DNA of 64,000 nucleotides from Sandaracinobacter neustonicus (lineage in GTDB: Bacteria > Pseudomonadota > Alphaproteobacteria > Sphingomonadales > Sphingomonadaceae): assembly GCF_006385875.1 (NCBI RefSeq), contig NZ_VFSU01000011.1:310001-374000 (forward strand), written 5' to 3'. The translations under genes were made by a program, and so were the position numbers. The notes beneath the pieces were generated by a model. That model did no database searches. It saw nothing but the letters and a program-made list of their open reading frames with translations, and was not told the DNA's origin. Shown in pieces: positions 1-9,070 of the stretch; positions within the stretch are counted from its first letter, which is position 1, and each line of letters begins with the position of its first letter.

Positions 1-1
1 A

Positions 2-766
2 GACGTGACGCTGTTCCTGTTCGTCTCGCTGCTGATATCTGCGGCCGTCGTCCCCGTCACGCTACTGCCCAGTCATCCCCCGGCCGAGGTTCAACAGGAG
101 CCCGTCGCCTTTCGCGATCTCGTTGCAATTTCGCCCCTTCCGTCGGTCGGCGTTTTCCTAGCCGGTCTGGCCATCGGCGGCTTCTGGGGACTAGGGCCCA
201 ATTTTGCGCAGAGGATTGGCCTCGATGTGGGCGGCATTTCTTCGTTCATGGCTGCGGTCCTTGGTGGAACGCTCGTGCTGCAGTGGCCATTGGGATGGCT
301 ATCGGACCGCGTGTCGCGGACACTCGTCATTGCCGGCGCCGCCCTGGCTTCCGCGGCGGCCGCGATCGGCGTAGCGCTGGCTGCGGACGCGCCTCTGCCT
401 GTGCTACTTGCGGCGGGCGCGCTGTTCGGCGGCTTCGGTATTCCCATCTATTCGCTATGCCTTGCCGTTGCGAACGACGACCTTCCTCCGGGTCGGCTGC
501 TGGGCACCGCTCGCGGACTTCTCCTACTCAACGGGATCGGAACCGCCGCCGGGCCGCTCATCGGAGGCCTGGTGATGGACCTCCTCGGTCCTGGCGGCCT
601 GTTCCTCTACGCGGCGGCATTGCTGACTGCCCTGGCGGTCTTGGCCGGTGTGCGTAGGCACTCCGACCGATCGGTCAAGACAAGAGCGACACGCTGCCCG
701 AGCACGGCGATGATAACCGGGTCGCTCGACGCGATGATACGAACCCCGGCGGATCAGCGCCGCTGA
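2..766 (+). CDS. MFS transporter, C-terminal part (cut by left edge)
   Basis: The reading frame is open to the left edge, so this is the C-terminal part of a longer protein. About 250 residues are visible, with six or so hydrophobic segments and the loop PLGWLSDRVSRTL, which matches the conserved MFS loop (G-x-L-x-D-R-x-G-R-R type) between two helices. A basic hydrophilic tail of about 35 residues follows the last helix. The family exports or imports small molecules across the inner membrane by proton or solute coupling; the substrate cannot be read from this part. The N-terminal half should lie left of the window. Confidence 0.8.
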   Translation, partial: DVTLFLFVSLLISAAVVPVTLLPSHPPAEVQQEPVAFRDLVAISPLPSVGVFLAGLAIGGFWGLGPNFAQRIGLDVGGISSFMAAVLGGTLVLQWPLGWLSDRVSRTLVIAGAALASAAAAIGVALAADAPLPVLLAAGALFGGFGIPIYSLCLAVANDDLPPGRLLGTARGLLLLNGIGTAAGPLIGGLVMDLLGPGGLFLYAAALLTALAVLAGVRRHSDRSVKTRATRCPSTAMITGSLDAMIRTPADQRR

Positions 767-842
767 GACGACGATGCCCATAACCGAAGGACTGCCAGTC
801 GGCTGTTAGAGGAGCCTGGCTGAGAACAAGGTGGAACGCGTC

Positions 843-1565
843 ATGGATGAGGGCGTGAAGGCTTCAGCCCCGAGAGACGCATACGAGGCTAAACGGGGGG
901 CGATCGCCATCCTCCCGTTGGCCTTCGGGGCCAGCGTGTATGGCTTGGCCTTCGGTTTCCTGGCCGTACAGGTAGGTTTCCCATGGTGGGGCGTCGCGAT
1001 CATGAGCGCCTCTACCCATGCGGGCTCTTCGCAGATCATCGCGGTTGAGCAGTTCGCTTCCACAGGTGTCGTGTTGGGCGCGGTTCTGGCCGGTGCGTCA
1101 CTGAACCTGCGCTATGTCGGCATCATCGCCTCTTTATCCGAGGTGCTGGCCGGCTTGTCGCTGAGGAAAAAGCTCTTCGCCATCCACATTACTGGCGACG
1201 AGAACTGGGCTTTGACGATGTCCGAGCGGGCAAAGTCCCCCGATGTCGGAGCACCATTCCTCATAGGCTCAGGGCTGGTGAATATCTCCATGTGGACAGC
1301 CTCCACGACGCTCGGGGCTTTGCTTGGCGCCGCGCTGCCCGATCTCGGACGCTTTGGCCTGAGCTTCGCGTTCACGGCGGCCTTCATTGCAATGGCGCGA
1401 GGTCTGTGGCGGGGACGTTCCCAAGCCCTGCCATGGACCATGGCCGCGGCAGCGACCATGGCCGTCATCTCGCTCGGCATGCCCAAAGCTTACGGGATCA
1501 TCGTCGGCGCATTCTTCGGCTTGGTGGTGATCTCCTTGAAGCGCAGGATCGAGGCGGCAGCCTGA
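843..1565 (+). CDS. azlC: AzlC family branched-chain amino acid exporter, large subunit
   Basis: 240 residues with several hydrophobic helices and the AzlC-type segments SASTHAGSSQIIA and ASLNLRYVGIIASLSE. AzlC pairs with the small AzlD subunit in the inner membrane to export branched-chain amino acids or analogues. The ATG at 843 is preferred over the in-frame GTG at 831 because AAGGTGG lies about ten bases before it. The stop overlaps the azlD start (TGATG), so the two are translated together. Family call is firm; substrate is inferred from family knowledge. Confidence 0.88.
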   Translation: MDEGVKASAPRDAYEAKRGAIAILPLAFGASVYGLAFGFLAVQVGFPWWGVAIMSASTHAGSSQIIAVEQFASTGVVLGAVLAGASLNLRYVGIIASLSEVLAGLSLRKKLFAIHITGDENWALTMSERAKSPDVGAPFLIGSGLVNISMWTASTTLGALLGAALPDLGRFGLSFAFTAAFIAMARGLWRGRSQALPWTMAAAATMAVISLGMPKAYGIIVGAFFGLVVISLKRRIEAAA

Positions 1566-1861
1566 TGAGCGCTTCGCACTGGGCTGTCGTCGGTTTGCTC
1601 GTCGTGGCTGCGTTTGCGATCCGGGTCGCCGGGTTGATTGCCGGTGAGCGAATTAGGGTTTCCAGGCAGGCTTGGGTTCTGGACGAGTTGCCTGGGCTGA
1701 TCGTGGTCAGCTTGGTCGCTTCGTCGTTGATCGGTCAGCCACCTCCAACCTGGATCGCGGCCGGTGTCGCGCTGGGTGCAGCGATCGCCACGAACCAGGT
1801 CATCGTGGCGATGGTATTGGGAATGCTCGCCTACGCAGGTCTGGGGTGGCTTGGCTCGTAA
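1565..1861 (+). CDS. azlD: AzlD family small membrane subunit
   Basis: 98 residues with three or four hydrophobic segments and the AzlD pattern of a short protein directly after azlC. The ATG overlaps the azlC stop codon. AzlD is the small partner of AzlC in branched-chain amino acid export. A longer open frame runs upstream inside azlC, but the overlap start gives the normal family length. The gene ends the operon; the next gene is on the opposite strand. Confidence 0.87.
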   Translation: MSASHWAVVGLLVVAAFAIRVAGLIAGERIRVSRQAWVLDELPGLIVVSLVASSLIGQPPPTWIAAGVALGAAIATNQVIVAMVLGMLAYAGLGWLGS

Positions 1862-1967
1862 GTGCCGATCATCTGCGAGAAGGAGCTATGGGGAGGCCAG
1901 CAGTCGTCCAGTCAGGCTGCGAACGTCGATGGCCCGCACTCACGATCCGAGGACCGCGGGTCCTTGC

Positions 1968-2417
1968 CTACGCAACAGCCTCCACGGTCAAATCGCGGCC
2001 ATTGAACTGCACCGTTTCCCCGGCTCGCGCGCCTTCGATCGCCTCGTAGATCGGGGCTATCGTCGAGATGCCCATCAGTTCCTGCCCATGACAAATGAAC
2101 CTGCCAGTCGAGACCGAAATGACGAAGTGCTTGCCGGACAGCTTGACGACGGCGCCTTCCGAGACTTCTGACTTCGGTCCAAAATCGATCGTCCGAAGCT
2201 TGTCGAGCTTATCAACATAGTCATCGAGAGTGTCATCGAGCGCCTCAGCGAAATCGCTCGCCACCTCGGCTTGCGCCTGCTCGTCGTTCTCGATCGGCTC
2301 GCTGCGATCGAGGCGCGCGGTGGAAACGTAATCCAGATACTTCTCGCGAGCGCTTTTCAGTGCCGCTGTCTCAAGAGACAGCATGGTCTCGCGAATGTGG
2401 TCCTTATTCCAGTCCAT
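1968..2417 (-). CDS. GreA/GreB C-terminal-like protein
   Basis: 149 residues. The first ~85 are acidic and helical (coiled-coil-like), and the last ~60 resemble the C-terminal domain of GreA/GreB transcript cleavage factors (G-A-V-V-K-L ... F-I-C-H-G-Q-E-L ... apparent strand-rich end GRDLTVEAV). This suggests an RNA polymerase secondary-channel factor of the kind seen as short GreA-like proteins in alphaproteobacteria. The ATG at 2417 is chosen because GAGG sits about seven bases upstream; longer in-frame starts at 2456 and 2486 run towards the preceding gene. Function beyond the family likeness is inferred. Confidence 0.6.
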   Translation of the reverse strand: MDWNKDHIRETMLSLETAALKSAREKYLDYVSTARLDRSEPIENDEQAQAEVASDFAEALDDTLDDYVDKLDKLRTIDFGPKSEVSEGAVVKLSGKHFVISVSTGRFICHGQELMGISTIAPIYEAIEGARAGETVQFNGRDLTVEAVA

Positions 2418-2498
2418 CTCTGCCTCGTTATCGCTGACCTGAAAGGGAAATCCCATCCTTCGTTCGGGTCCAATTTGTTCCCGCACGCTGCGCCGACC

Positions 2499-3071
2499 TC
2501 ATTCGTCGGGAATCACGTCTTCGCCCTGGTAGGGAATCCTTATCAGCCGGGGATCCCGAATAATGCTCGTCACGAGCCAGACGTATGATTGTTCTGCTGT
2601 ATCGAAGCCAAGGATGCTGAAGGCTCCCCCGAACGGGCATGCCGGGAAGTCTGGGAAGCCTTCCCGCAGAACGTAACGCTCAGGGTCGCGATCAAACTCG
2701 CTTTTATAGACCTTGCGCAGCCCATGCTTGCTCGGCACGTCCGCGTCACCGGCCGGAGATGTTTCACGATGCTCAAGAAGCCGTTCGGACAGGTCGCGGT
2801 GGCATATCTCGTCGAACACATCGAAGGCATCGATCAGCAGACCTTTGTGCTCGGTCGCCGGGTCGGTGATGGCGTAGATGTTCGATGCGTCTTCGGCTCC
2901 ATCGCCGCTTTCGAGGCGTACCGCGGCATCGACACGGATGCTGCATGCGTCGAGGGTCGATCCGAGCTCGAGATCGACGAGAGCGCCGTCCTTCACACGG
3001 TACTCTCGGTCATAGCCCTTAGCCACGAAAGACTGCACGGCGTCCAGAACGTCTGTCACTTGAGTTGTCAT
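2499..3071 (-). CDS. Conserved hypothetical protein
   Basis: 190 residues from the ATG at 3071 (MTTQVTDVLDAVQSF), acidic, with no signal peptide or membrane segment. I do not recognise a family. It starts with an apparent helix and an F-V-A-K-G-Y-x2-E-Y motif, then alternates short strands and helices, and ends in VIPDE. It lies 82 bases before the GreA-like gene on the same strand and 94 bases after corA, so it may be co-transcribed with them. A longer in-frame start at 3125 exists, but the extension is basic and low in complexity. Confidence 0.6.
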   Translation of the reverse strand: MTTQVTDVLDAVQSFVAKGYDREYRVKDGALVDLELGSTLDACSIRVDAAVRLESGDGAEDASNIYAITDPATEHKGLLIDAFDVFDEICHRDLSERLLEHRETSPAGDADVPSKHGLRKVYKSEFDRDPERYVLREGFPDFPACPFGGAFSILGFDTAEQSYVWLVTSIIRDPRLIRIPYQGEDVIPDE

Positions 3072-3165
3072 CAACGCACCTCGAGTTCGGATTGTAAGGG
3101 TTGCGCGCCGACCGAAGGCGCGCATTGGCGCGGTGACCGACCAGCACGGAAGGTGCGGAGCGCCA

Positions 3166-4134
3166 TCACAGCCACTTGGCTCGCTTGAAGCGGACGAACA
3201 GGAAAAGACAGAACGTCAGCATCAGGCCGAGCACGACGAAGTAGCCGTACGCTGTGTCCAGCTCCGGCATGTTCCTGAAGTTCATTCCATATATCCCCGC
3301 GATAGCCGTAGGGACCGCGAGTATCGCCGCCCATGCAGCGAGTTGGCGTGTGATGACGCCTGTCCTTTGCGCCTCGAGAAGGCTGCTGAATTCGAAGACC
3401 GTGGACAGCACCTGGAGGAGGCCATCGACCATGGACTGGACGCGGTCGACGTGGTCGGCAACGTCGTTGAAATACGGCCGCACCTCAGCGCTGATACACG
3501 GGAAATGTCCGCGAACAAGCTTGCGCACCAGTTCCGCCATAGCGCCAAGGGTTCGCTGGAAACGGGTCAATTCGCACCGCAAGCCGAAGATGCGCGCGAC
3601 CTCCTCCCGCCCCAGGAAGTCGTCGAGCGATCGCCTCTCCATCGCGAGGACGTCGTCTTCGATCATTTCGAAGATCGGCAGATACTGATCGACGATGCGG
3701 TGAAGGATGGCGTGCAGGACGTAATCGACACCCTTACCAAACTGAGCAGGCGAACCCTCAAGCTGCTCGCGAAGATTGCCGAGCGCTCCGGCGTTGCCGT
3801 GACGCACGGTGATCAGATGGTTGTGACCAGTGAAGATCGCCGTCTTGCCGTAGCGTATGCGGTCCCCGACCAGCTCGGCCGTCTGAGCGACGACGTAAAG
3901 CTCGCCGTTATAGACTTCGAGCTTCGGCGGGCACATCGGGTGCATCGCGTTATCGATCGCCAATGGATGCAGATTGTAGGTCGCCTGAAGCGCCCTGAGT
4001 TCGCTGACCGAAGGCTCGCTGAGCCCGATCCAGCAGAAGCCAGATCGGTTCTTGTCGAGTTCGATCCGCTCGTCGATAGCGACCTCGCGGATGCGGCGAC
4101 CCTCGTTGTAATAATAAGCGGCGATGACGCTCAT
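3166..4134 (-). CDS. corA: CorA family divalent metal (Mg2+/Co2+) channel
   Basis: 322 residues. A long soluble N-terminal part with acidic helices is followed by two C-terminal membrane helices joined by the signature YGMNF (GMN selectivity motif), and the protein ends in basic residues (RFKRAKWL), all typical of CorA pentameric inner-membrane magnesium/cobalt channels. The ATG at 4134 overlaps the stop of the upstream glutathione transferase gene (ATGA), which fixes the start and implies translational coupling. An in-frame upstream extension would overlap that gene. Confidence 0.93.
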   Translation of the reverse strand: MSVIAAYYYNEGRRIREVAIDERIELDKNRSGFCWIGLSEPSVSELRALQATYNLHPLAIDNAMHPMCPPKLEVYNGELYVVAQTAELVGDRIRYGKTAIFTGHNHLITVRHGNAGALGNLREQLEGSPAQFGKGVDYVLHAILHRIVDQYLPIFEMIEDDVLAMERRSLDDFLGREEVARIFGLRCELTRFQRTLGAMAELVRKLVRGHFPCISAEVRPYFNDVADHVDRVQSMVDGLLQVLSTVFEFSSLLEAQRTGVITRQLAAWAAILAVPTAIAGIYGMNFRNMPELDTAYGYFVVLGLMLTFCLFLFVRFKRAKWL

Positions 4135-4835
4135 GCGGGCCTCGCCGGGATGACCAGGCCCCGCTGCACGGCTGGTCGAGCGAGGCCGCGATCCAACCAA
4201 CCCCGGACGTTCCGATGATCGGCGATGCGCAACAGGTCGCCGGCGTCATAGGTGCCGACCAGGGCATTGACCCAGCCGAGCGTCGCGATGTCGGCGATGG
4301 AATAGTCGTCGACGATCCACTCGCGCCCATCAAGCTGGCGATCCAAGATTCCCAGCAGGCGCTTCGACTCGTCGGCGAACCGTTGCTGAGGCCGCTTGTC
4401 TTCGTAGTCCTTTCCGCCCCAGCGCAGGAAGAAGCCCAGCTGACCGAACATCGGGCCGATCGCAGACATCTGGAAGAATACCCAGCTCAGCACCTCATAG
4501 CGCCTGGCTTGTCCCGGTGGGATCAGCCGGCCCGTCTTCTCGGCAAGGTAAACGAGGATCGCACCGGACTCCCAAACCCCGAGCGGCTCACCATCGGGGC
4601 CTGACGGATCGATGATCGCAGGGATCCGCCCGTTTGGGTTCAGCGACACGAATGCGGGGTCTTTGGTCTCGTTTTTGCTGATGTCGATAAAGTGCGGCTC
4701 GTATGGCAGCCCGGTCTCCTCAAGCATGATGGACACCTTGACGCCGTTGGGCGTGGGCGCCGCATAGAGTTGCAGGAGATCAGGATTGGAGGCAGGCCAG
4801 CGCTCGGTGATCGGATATGACGAAAGGTCTGGCAT
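4131..4835 (-). CDS. Nu-class (YfcG/YghU-like) glutathione transferase / disulfide-bond reductase
   Basis: 234 residues. The thioredoxin-fold N-terminal domain carries LYAAPTPNGVKVSIMLEE and LNPNGRIPAI; the T-P-N-G-x-K motif is typical of the nu-class YfcG/YghU enzymes, which use glutathione to reduce disulfides rather than conjugating it. The all-helical C-terminal domain contains the N-capping box D-x-S-I-A-D-I. It is cytosolic and sits next to corA and close to msrB-msrA, fitting a thiol-redox role. Sub-class assignment is from motifs only. Confidence 0.85.
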   Translation of the reverse strand: MPDLSSYPITERWPASNPDLLQLYAAPTPNGVKVSIMLEETGLPYEPHFIDISKNETKDPAFVSLNPNGRIPAIIDPSGPDGEPLGVWESGAILVYLAEKTGRLIPPGQARRYEVLSWVFFQMSAIGPMFGQLGFFLRWGGKDYEDKRPQQRFADESKRLLGILDRQLDGREWIVDDYSIADIATLGWVNALVGTYDAGDLLRIADHRNVRGWLDRGLARPAVQRGLVIPARPA

Positions 4836-4969
4836 GCTGGGGCAATCCTACCAAATCGATGGCCGGCAAGCGGCATGACCGCTTGAGGGGCCGTTCGAGG
4901 ACCGCATCGTTCGCCGATGCGGTCCCATTGCTTGCGATGCAGAGCGCTATGTCGCGATAGGCGCTGCAG

Positions 4970-5509
4970 CTATTCAGCTGCCGCTCCGGTGGTAGGCTGG
5001 GTAGCACCAGCGTCGTCACGCTTGGGGAGCACCCAATTCGCGCGCGGGAAATGGCACGTGTAACCGCCCGGGCGCTTCTCGAGATAGTCTTGGTGCTCCG
5101 GCTCCGCTTCCCAGAAATCGCCGACGGGCTCGACTTCGGTGACGACTTTTCCGTCCCACAGTCCGGAGGCGTCGACGTCGGCGATCGTCTCCTCGGCGAC
5201 CCGTTTCTGCTCCTCGTCGACATAGTAGATGCCTGATCGATAGGAGAGGCCGCGATCGTTGCCTTGCCGATCTTTCGTCGTCGGGTCGTGGATCTGGAAG
5301 AAGTATTCGAGGATGTTGCGGTAGCTTGTCGCTGCCGGGTCGAAAATGATCTCGATCCCTTCAGCGTGAGTGCCGTGATTGCGATAGGTGGCGTTCGGGA
5401 CGTCGCCACCGGTGTATCCGACGCGGGTCGACACGATGCCGGGCTGCTTGCGGATCAGATCCTGCATGCCCCAAAAACATCCGCCTGCGAGAACAGCGCG
5501 CTGATGCAT
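4970..5509 (-). CDS. msrA: Peptide-methionine (S)-S-oxide reductase MsrA (copy 1)
   Basis: 179 residues with the active-site motif LAGGCFWG near the N-terminus, then the family motifs [23 protein letters not shown] and the tail [14 protein letters not shown]. The enzyme reduces the S epimer of methionine sulfoxide in proteins using thioredoxin. The ATG at 5509 lies one base after the msrB stop (TAA-C-ATG), so the two genes form an operon that repairs both sulfoxide epimers. Upstream in-frame starts would lie inside msrB. A second msrA is present at 8458-8994. Confidence 0.96.
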   Translation of the reverse strand: MHQRAVLAGGCFWGMQDLIRKQPGIVSTRVGYTGGDVPNATYRNHGTHAEGIEIIFDPAATSYRNILEYFFQIHDPTTKDRQGNDRGLSYRSGIYYVDEEQKRVAEETIADVDASGLWDGKVVTEVEPVGDFWEAEPEHQDYLEKRPGGYTCHFPRANWVLPKRDDAGATQPTTGAAAE

Positions 5510-5510
5510 G

Positions 5511-5954
5511 TTACGCCTCCTCCACCTGATCGAGATACTCGCCGTAGCCCTCGGCTTCCATCTCATCGCGCGGGATGAAGCGAAGGGCGGCCGAGTTGAT
5601 GCAATACCGCAGTCCGCCACGGTCGGCCGGACCGTCGGGGAACACGTGGCCGAGATGGCTGTCGCCATGGACCGATCGAACTTCCGTCCGGACCATGCCG
5701 TGAGAACTGTCCCGCACCTCGTTCACGTGCGCGGGGACGATAGGCTTGGTGAAGCTGGGCCAGCCGGATTTCGACTCGAACTTGTCCGTCGATGCGAAAA
5801 GCGGCTCGCCGGACACGACATCGACGTAGATGCCCGGTTCCTTGTTGTCGTTGTATTCACCGGTGAAGGCCCGCTCCGTGCCGTCTTCCTGAGTGATCCG
5901 GCGTTGCTCGGGGGTCAGGCGGTCGATCGCTGCCTGAGACTTTTCAAACTTCAT
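5511..5954 (-). CDS. msrB: Peptide-methionine (R)-S-oxide reductase MsrB
   Basis: 147 residues with the SelR/MsrB motifs [16 protein letters not shown] and the catalytic [11 protein letters not shown]. It reduces the R epimer of methionine sulfoxide. The CxxC zinc pairs of many MsrB proteins are absent, so it belongs to the zinc-free type. The ATG at 5954 is preceded by GGAGA at a good distance. It is first in the msrB-msrA operon. Its upstream region holds a perfect 15-bp palindrome at 6055-6069 that could be an operator. Confidence 0.95.
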   Translation of the reverse strand: MKFEKSQAAIDRLTPEQRRITQEDGTERAFTGEYNDNKEPGIYVDVVSGEPLFASTDKFESKSGWPSFTKPIVPAHVNEVRDSSHGMVRTEVRSVHGDSHLGHVFPDGPADRGGLRYCINSAALRFIPRDEMEAEGYGEYLDQVEEA

Positions 5955-6054
5955 GATCGTCTCCAATACTTGGTTACAGGGCCAGGCACATTACGGACAT
6001 CTTATCTTGCTTGACGGTCGCCTCGACTATCGCAGTGCCAAATATATTTATCCA

Positions 6055-6069
6055 ATACGCTGTGCGTAT
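6055..6069. promoter_or_regulatory. 15-bp perfect palindrome upstream of msrB
   Basis: The sequence is ATACGC-TGT-GCGTAT, with six-base arms and a three-base spacer, about 100 bases before the msrB start in an otherwise AT-rich spot (aatatattta). It has the same arm and spacer geometry as the TATGCG-N3-CGCATA sites to the right but a different arm sequence, so it may be bound by another regulator such as the adjacent LysR protein. Regulatory role is inferred. Confidence 0.4.
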
Positions 6070-6100
6070 AGTTTCGATAGCTCCGCTGTGTCAGCGGTGT

Positions 6101-6976
6101 TCAGTTCCACGCGTATCTGGCCGCCAGCTGCGCGATCTTTCGGATCTCAACCGGCACCGTGGAGCCGGAGACCGTCGCGATCACGACCTCTCGTTCGAGG
6201 ACGAACCCGTCGATAGGGCGGGTAACCAGACCTTGGGCTGTAGCCGACCGCTCCGGAAGGATGCATATGGCCTCGCCTTCGGCGACGACCCGTTGCACCC
6301 AATCGTCACGATCGGACCGGAAGCGCGGTCGCATCAGCACCTCCCGTCGTGCGAAATGGTCTAGGATCTGCTCGCGAAACTCACACTTCAGACGATCGAC
6401 GAACGGGAACTCCAACAGGTCCTCGCCGCGCACGATATCGCTCGCCGCGAGCGGGTGCTTTGCGGAACAGCCGAGCACGAAGCGCTCGCGGAACAGAGGT
6501 CGCACATCAAGCTTGCGGTCCGGCCGCGTCTCGCGTGGCAGGATGCATGCGTGATACTTGCCCGACAGCACCTCCGATGTGTCTTCACTCGCCCCAAGCG
6601 AATGCATCTTGATCTCGATCGATGGCACCTCGGCCAACGCGCTCTCGAAAAAAGTCGTGAAAAGCTTCGGCCCGACGGTCGGAGCGACGGCTACGTCCAA
6701 GACCCGGTGCCTTCCCATGGCCCAGTTCTCAGAATGATGCCGAACACTTTTCATCGCGACTAACATGCGCCGAAACTCAGCCTCCACGTCCTGGCCAAGG
6801 CCGGTGAGACGGCTGTTCTTCCCATCGCGATAAATGAGCGGACCGCCGAGTTCTTCCTCCAAGCGGCGGATCGCGCGTGTCAGACTTGGCTGGGACACAC
6901 CGCTCAACCGCGCCGCTGCTGTAAAATTCAGCGTCTCGGCCAAGTTGATGAAATAGCTGACCTGATTGAGTTCCAT
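6101..6976 (-). CDS. LysR family transcriptional regulator
   Basis: 291 residues. The N-terminal winged HTH is clear (TLNFTAAARLSGVSQPSL then TRAIRRLEEELGGPLI), followed by the two-lobed periplasmic-binding-like effector domain. The ATG at 6976 (MELNQVSYF) gives the normal family length. It is divergent from the hydrolase-OsmC gene at 7203, with two copies of the TATGCG-N3-CGCATA palindrome in the 226-base gap, and it is tail-to-head with msrB. LysR regulators of this layout often control the divergent gene; redox control here is inferred from its neighbours. Confidence 0.92.
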   Translation of the reverse strand: MELNQVSYFINLAETLNFTAAARLSGVSQPSLTRAIRRLEEELGGPLIYRDGKNSRLTGLGQDVEAEFRRMLVAMKSVRHHSENWAMGRHRVLDVAVAPTVGPKLFTTFFESALAEVPSIEIKMHSLGASEDTSEVLSGKYHACILPRETRPDRKLDVRPLFRERFVLGCSAKHPLAASDIVRGEDLLEFPFVDRLKCEFREQILDHFARREVLMRPRFRSDRDDWVQRVVAEGEAICILPERSATAQGLVTRPIDGFVLEREVVIATVSGSTVPVEIRKIAQLAARYAWN

Positions 6977-7044
6977 AGCCCTTCGGCCTGCGCGCCCTGA
7001 CTGATGCCGCTTCCAGGACCGGTCTTTTCGACCGCCACCAGAAG

Positions 7045-7059
7045 TATGCGCGACGCATA
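7045..7059. promoter_or_regulatory. TATGCG-N3-CGCATA operator, copy 1
   Basis: Perfect inverted repeat TATGCG-CGA-CGCATA between the divergent lysR (start 6976) and hydrolase-OsmC (start 7203) genes. It is identical over all 15 bases to the site at 13048-13062 in front of a marR gene. The centre of the next copy is exactly 40 bases away, so both sites would face the same side of the DNA. Confidence 0.7.
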
Positions 7060-7084
7060 TAATCACGCTTTAGGGGCTTGTCTA

Positions 7085-7099
7085 TATGCACCACGCATA
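7085..7099. promoter_or_regulatory. TATGCG-N3-CGCATA operator, copy 2
   Basis: TATGCA-CCA-CGCATA, one arm mismatch, with the symmetry extended outward (TATATGCACCACGCATATA). It lies in the same divergent promoter region as copy 1 and about 100 bases before the hydrolase-OsmC start. Confidence 0.65.
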
Positions 7100-7202
7100 T
7101 AAAAAGAATGTCTTGGACGGCTAGTCCGGGCCTGATGGCGCTTCCGCCAGGGCCCAAGGGTTCCGGTGCACCCACTAAGTCGCCGTGGGAGGCTCGACGC
7201 TT

Positions 7203-8429
7203 ATGACAGGAACACCGTTCACGTTTCCCGGTGGTGGAGGCTCTGATCTAACCGGGTATTTGGAGGCGCCCGAAGGTACGCCTCGCGGCTGGGCTATTTT
7301 CGCCCATTGCTTCACTTGCGGGAAAGACAGCCGCGCCGCCGTGTACATCGCACGCGCCCTCTCGCGGGCTGGCATCGGCGTCTTGCGGTTCGACTTCGCC
7401 GGCACAGGGATCGAGAGTTCTGCGGATGAGGCGATAAGCTTCGCTTCCGACGTCGATGATCTTAAGGCCGCCGCGGAGGCCATGGCTGTCGCCGGTAAGG
7501 CGCCCTCCCTCCTTGTCGGACACAGCCTGGGTGGCACGGCTGCGATCGTAGCCGCCGCCGACTTGCCGGATATCGCGGCGGTAGTGACGATCGGCGCCCC
7601 GGCTGACCTTCAGCATATATTGCGCGTCTTTCAACCTGCCGACCTAGACGCGATAGCGAGCGAGGGCGAGGCATCTGTGGAGATTGCTGGCAGGCCCTTC
7701 CTGATCCGCCGCAGTTTCCTGGAAACGGTCGACGAAGTGGACATCGAGAGGTCTATCGCTGCCCTTCGACGTCCGGTGCTTGTGATGCATTCACCGGTGG
7801 ATCAAGTCGTGGGTATCGAGCACGCCTCGCGCATCTTCGTCGCGTCGCGCCATCCCAAGAGCTTTGTTTCGCTCGACACGGCCGATCACCTTCTCACCGA
7901 TGTCGAAGATGCGAATTACGTCTCAGCTATGGTCGCAGCGTGGGCAAGCCGCTTCCTGCCGCCGCTCGCGGCGGACCTTCCACAAGTCGAGTTAGCGAAT
8001 GGAGTCGTGGCGTCGGAAACGTTGGCGGGGAAGTTCCAACTCACGGTCCGTAGTGGCGGGCACACGCTGTTCGCCGATGAACCAGAATCGGTCGGAGGTC
8101 TCGGCAGCGGGCTGTCTCCTTACGAACTGGTGTCGGCCGGACTGGCCGCCTGCACGGTGATGACAATGCGTCTTTACGCGAACCGCAAAGGCTTTCCGCT
8201 GGAGCGAGCGACGACGACCGTGCGACACGAGAAAGTGGCGGACATGGTGCCTCCCGACCGCTTCACGCGCACCGTCTTTCTCGACGGGCCGCTCAACGAT
8301 GAACAGCGGGCGCGCATACTGGAAATCGCGGATCGGTGTCCGGTCGACCTGACACTCGTCCGAGGCTCGGATGTGCAGACCCAACTTTCGAACAATGCGC
8401 AGCCTGCAGGTGCGGCGCCGGCGATCTGA
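7203..8429 (+). CDS. Bifunctional alpha/beta hydrolase - OsmC family protein
   Basis: 408 residues. Residues ~1-255 are an alpha/beta hydrolase with the nucleophile elbow GHSLGG (Ser near residue 106) and a late His in DTADHLL. Residues ~270-400 are an OsmC/Ohr-like domain with the two expected cysteines ([18 protein letters not shown] and [10 protein letters not shown]). OsmC/Ohr proteins reduce organic hydroperoxides through a Cys pair; the hydrolase half could free lipid peroxides or another ester, which is inference. The ATG at 7203 is preceded by GGGAGG; an in-frame GTG at 7185 is less likely. The next gene, a second msrA, follows by 28 bases. Confidence 0.92.
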   Translation: MTGTPFTFPGGGGSDLTGYLEAPEGTPRGWAIFAHCFTCGKDSRAAVYIARALSRAGIGVLRFDFAGTGIESSADEAISFASDVDDLKAAAEAMAVAGKAPSLLVGHSLGGTAAIVAAADLPDIAAVVTIGAPADLQHILRVFQPADLDAIASEGEASVEIAGRPFLIRRSFLETVDEVDIERSIAALRRPVLVMHSPVDQVVGIEHASRIFVASRHPKSFVSLDTADHLLTDVEDANYVSAMVAAWASRFLPPLAADLPQVELANGVVASETLAGKFQLTVRSGGHTLFADEPESVGGLGSGLSPYELVSAGLAACTVMTMRLYANRKGFPLERATTTVRHEKVADMVPPDRFTRTVFLDGPLNDEQRARILEIADRCPVDLTLVRGSDVQTQLSNNAQPAGAAPAI

Positions 8430-8457
8430 TGTGGTGCACATAGCGGAGGTTGATCGG

Positions 8458-8994
8458 ATGCAGAGTCTGCCCACTACTGACCAAACGCCGACACGAACCG
8501 AGCGAGCGATACTTGCGGGTGGATGTTTTTGGGGCCTCGAAGATTTACTTCGCCGCGCGAAGGGCGTCGTGACGACGCGTGTGGGCTACATCGGCGGCGA
8601 ACTGCCGGACCCGACTTACACGAGACACCATGGTCATGCGGAAGCGGTGGAGGTCACGTTTGATCCTTCGATACTGACGTATCGTGCTCTCCTGGAACTC
8701 TTCTTCCAAATCCACGATCCGACGACATACGAGCAACAAGGTAGCGACGTCGGACCAAGCTATCGGTCCGCGATTTTCTACACGTCCGAAAAGCAGATGG
8801 ACGTTGCTCTGGAGACAATCGCCGAGATCGAAGCGTCGGGTCGCTGGCCGGGACCTGTCGTGTCAGAGATCAACCCGGAAGAGCCGTTCTGGGAGGCCGA
8901 GCCAGAGCATCAGCAGTACCTCCAGCGTCGACCCGGCGGCTATAGCTGCCACTTCGAGCGACCGGCCTGGCGACTGGACCGAGCGAAACGATGA
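8458..8994 (+). CDS. msrA: Peptide-methionine (S)-S-oxide reductase MsrA (copy 2)
   Basis: 178 residues with LAGGCFWG (Cys near residue 23), [14 protein letters not shown] and the tail [13 protein letters not shown], the MsrA signature. It is clearly paralogous to the product at 4970-5509 but diverged, with its own upstream partner (hydrolase-OsmC). The ATG at 8458 has GGAGG ten bases upstream; the longer frame overlaps the preceding gene. The pairing of MsrA with an OsmC protein points to repair of oxidised thioethers and removal of peroxides under one promoter. Confidence 0.95.
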   Translation: MQSLPTTDQTPTRTERAILAGGCFWGLEDLLRRAKGVVTTRVGYIGGELPDPTYTRHHGHAEAVEVTFDPSILTYRALLELFFQIHDPTTYEQQGSDVGPSYRSAIFYTSEKQMDVALETIAEIEASGRWPGPVVSEINPEEPFWEAEPEHQQYLQRRPGGYSCHFERPAWRLDRAKR

Positions 8995-9070
8995 GCACGC
9001 AGGGACGGTCATCAACGATACGCACGCGATGGCGCTCGCCCCGCGTCGCTAGGTCAGCCGGGTTCTTGCG

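Noticed and set aside
3133..4218. A 361-residue plus-strand open frame
   Set aside because: It lies opposite corA, which carries the GMN motif and a proper start.
6055..6069. Counting this palindrome as a member of the TATGCG family
   Set aside because: Same geometry, but the arms are ATACGC/GCGTAT and not TATGCG/CGCATA, so it is listed separately.
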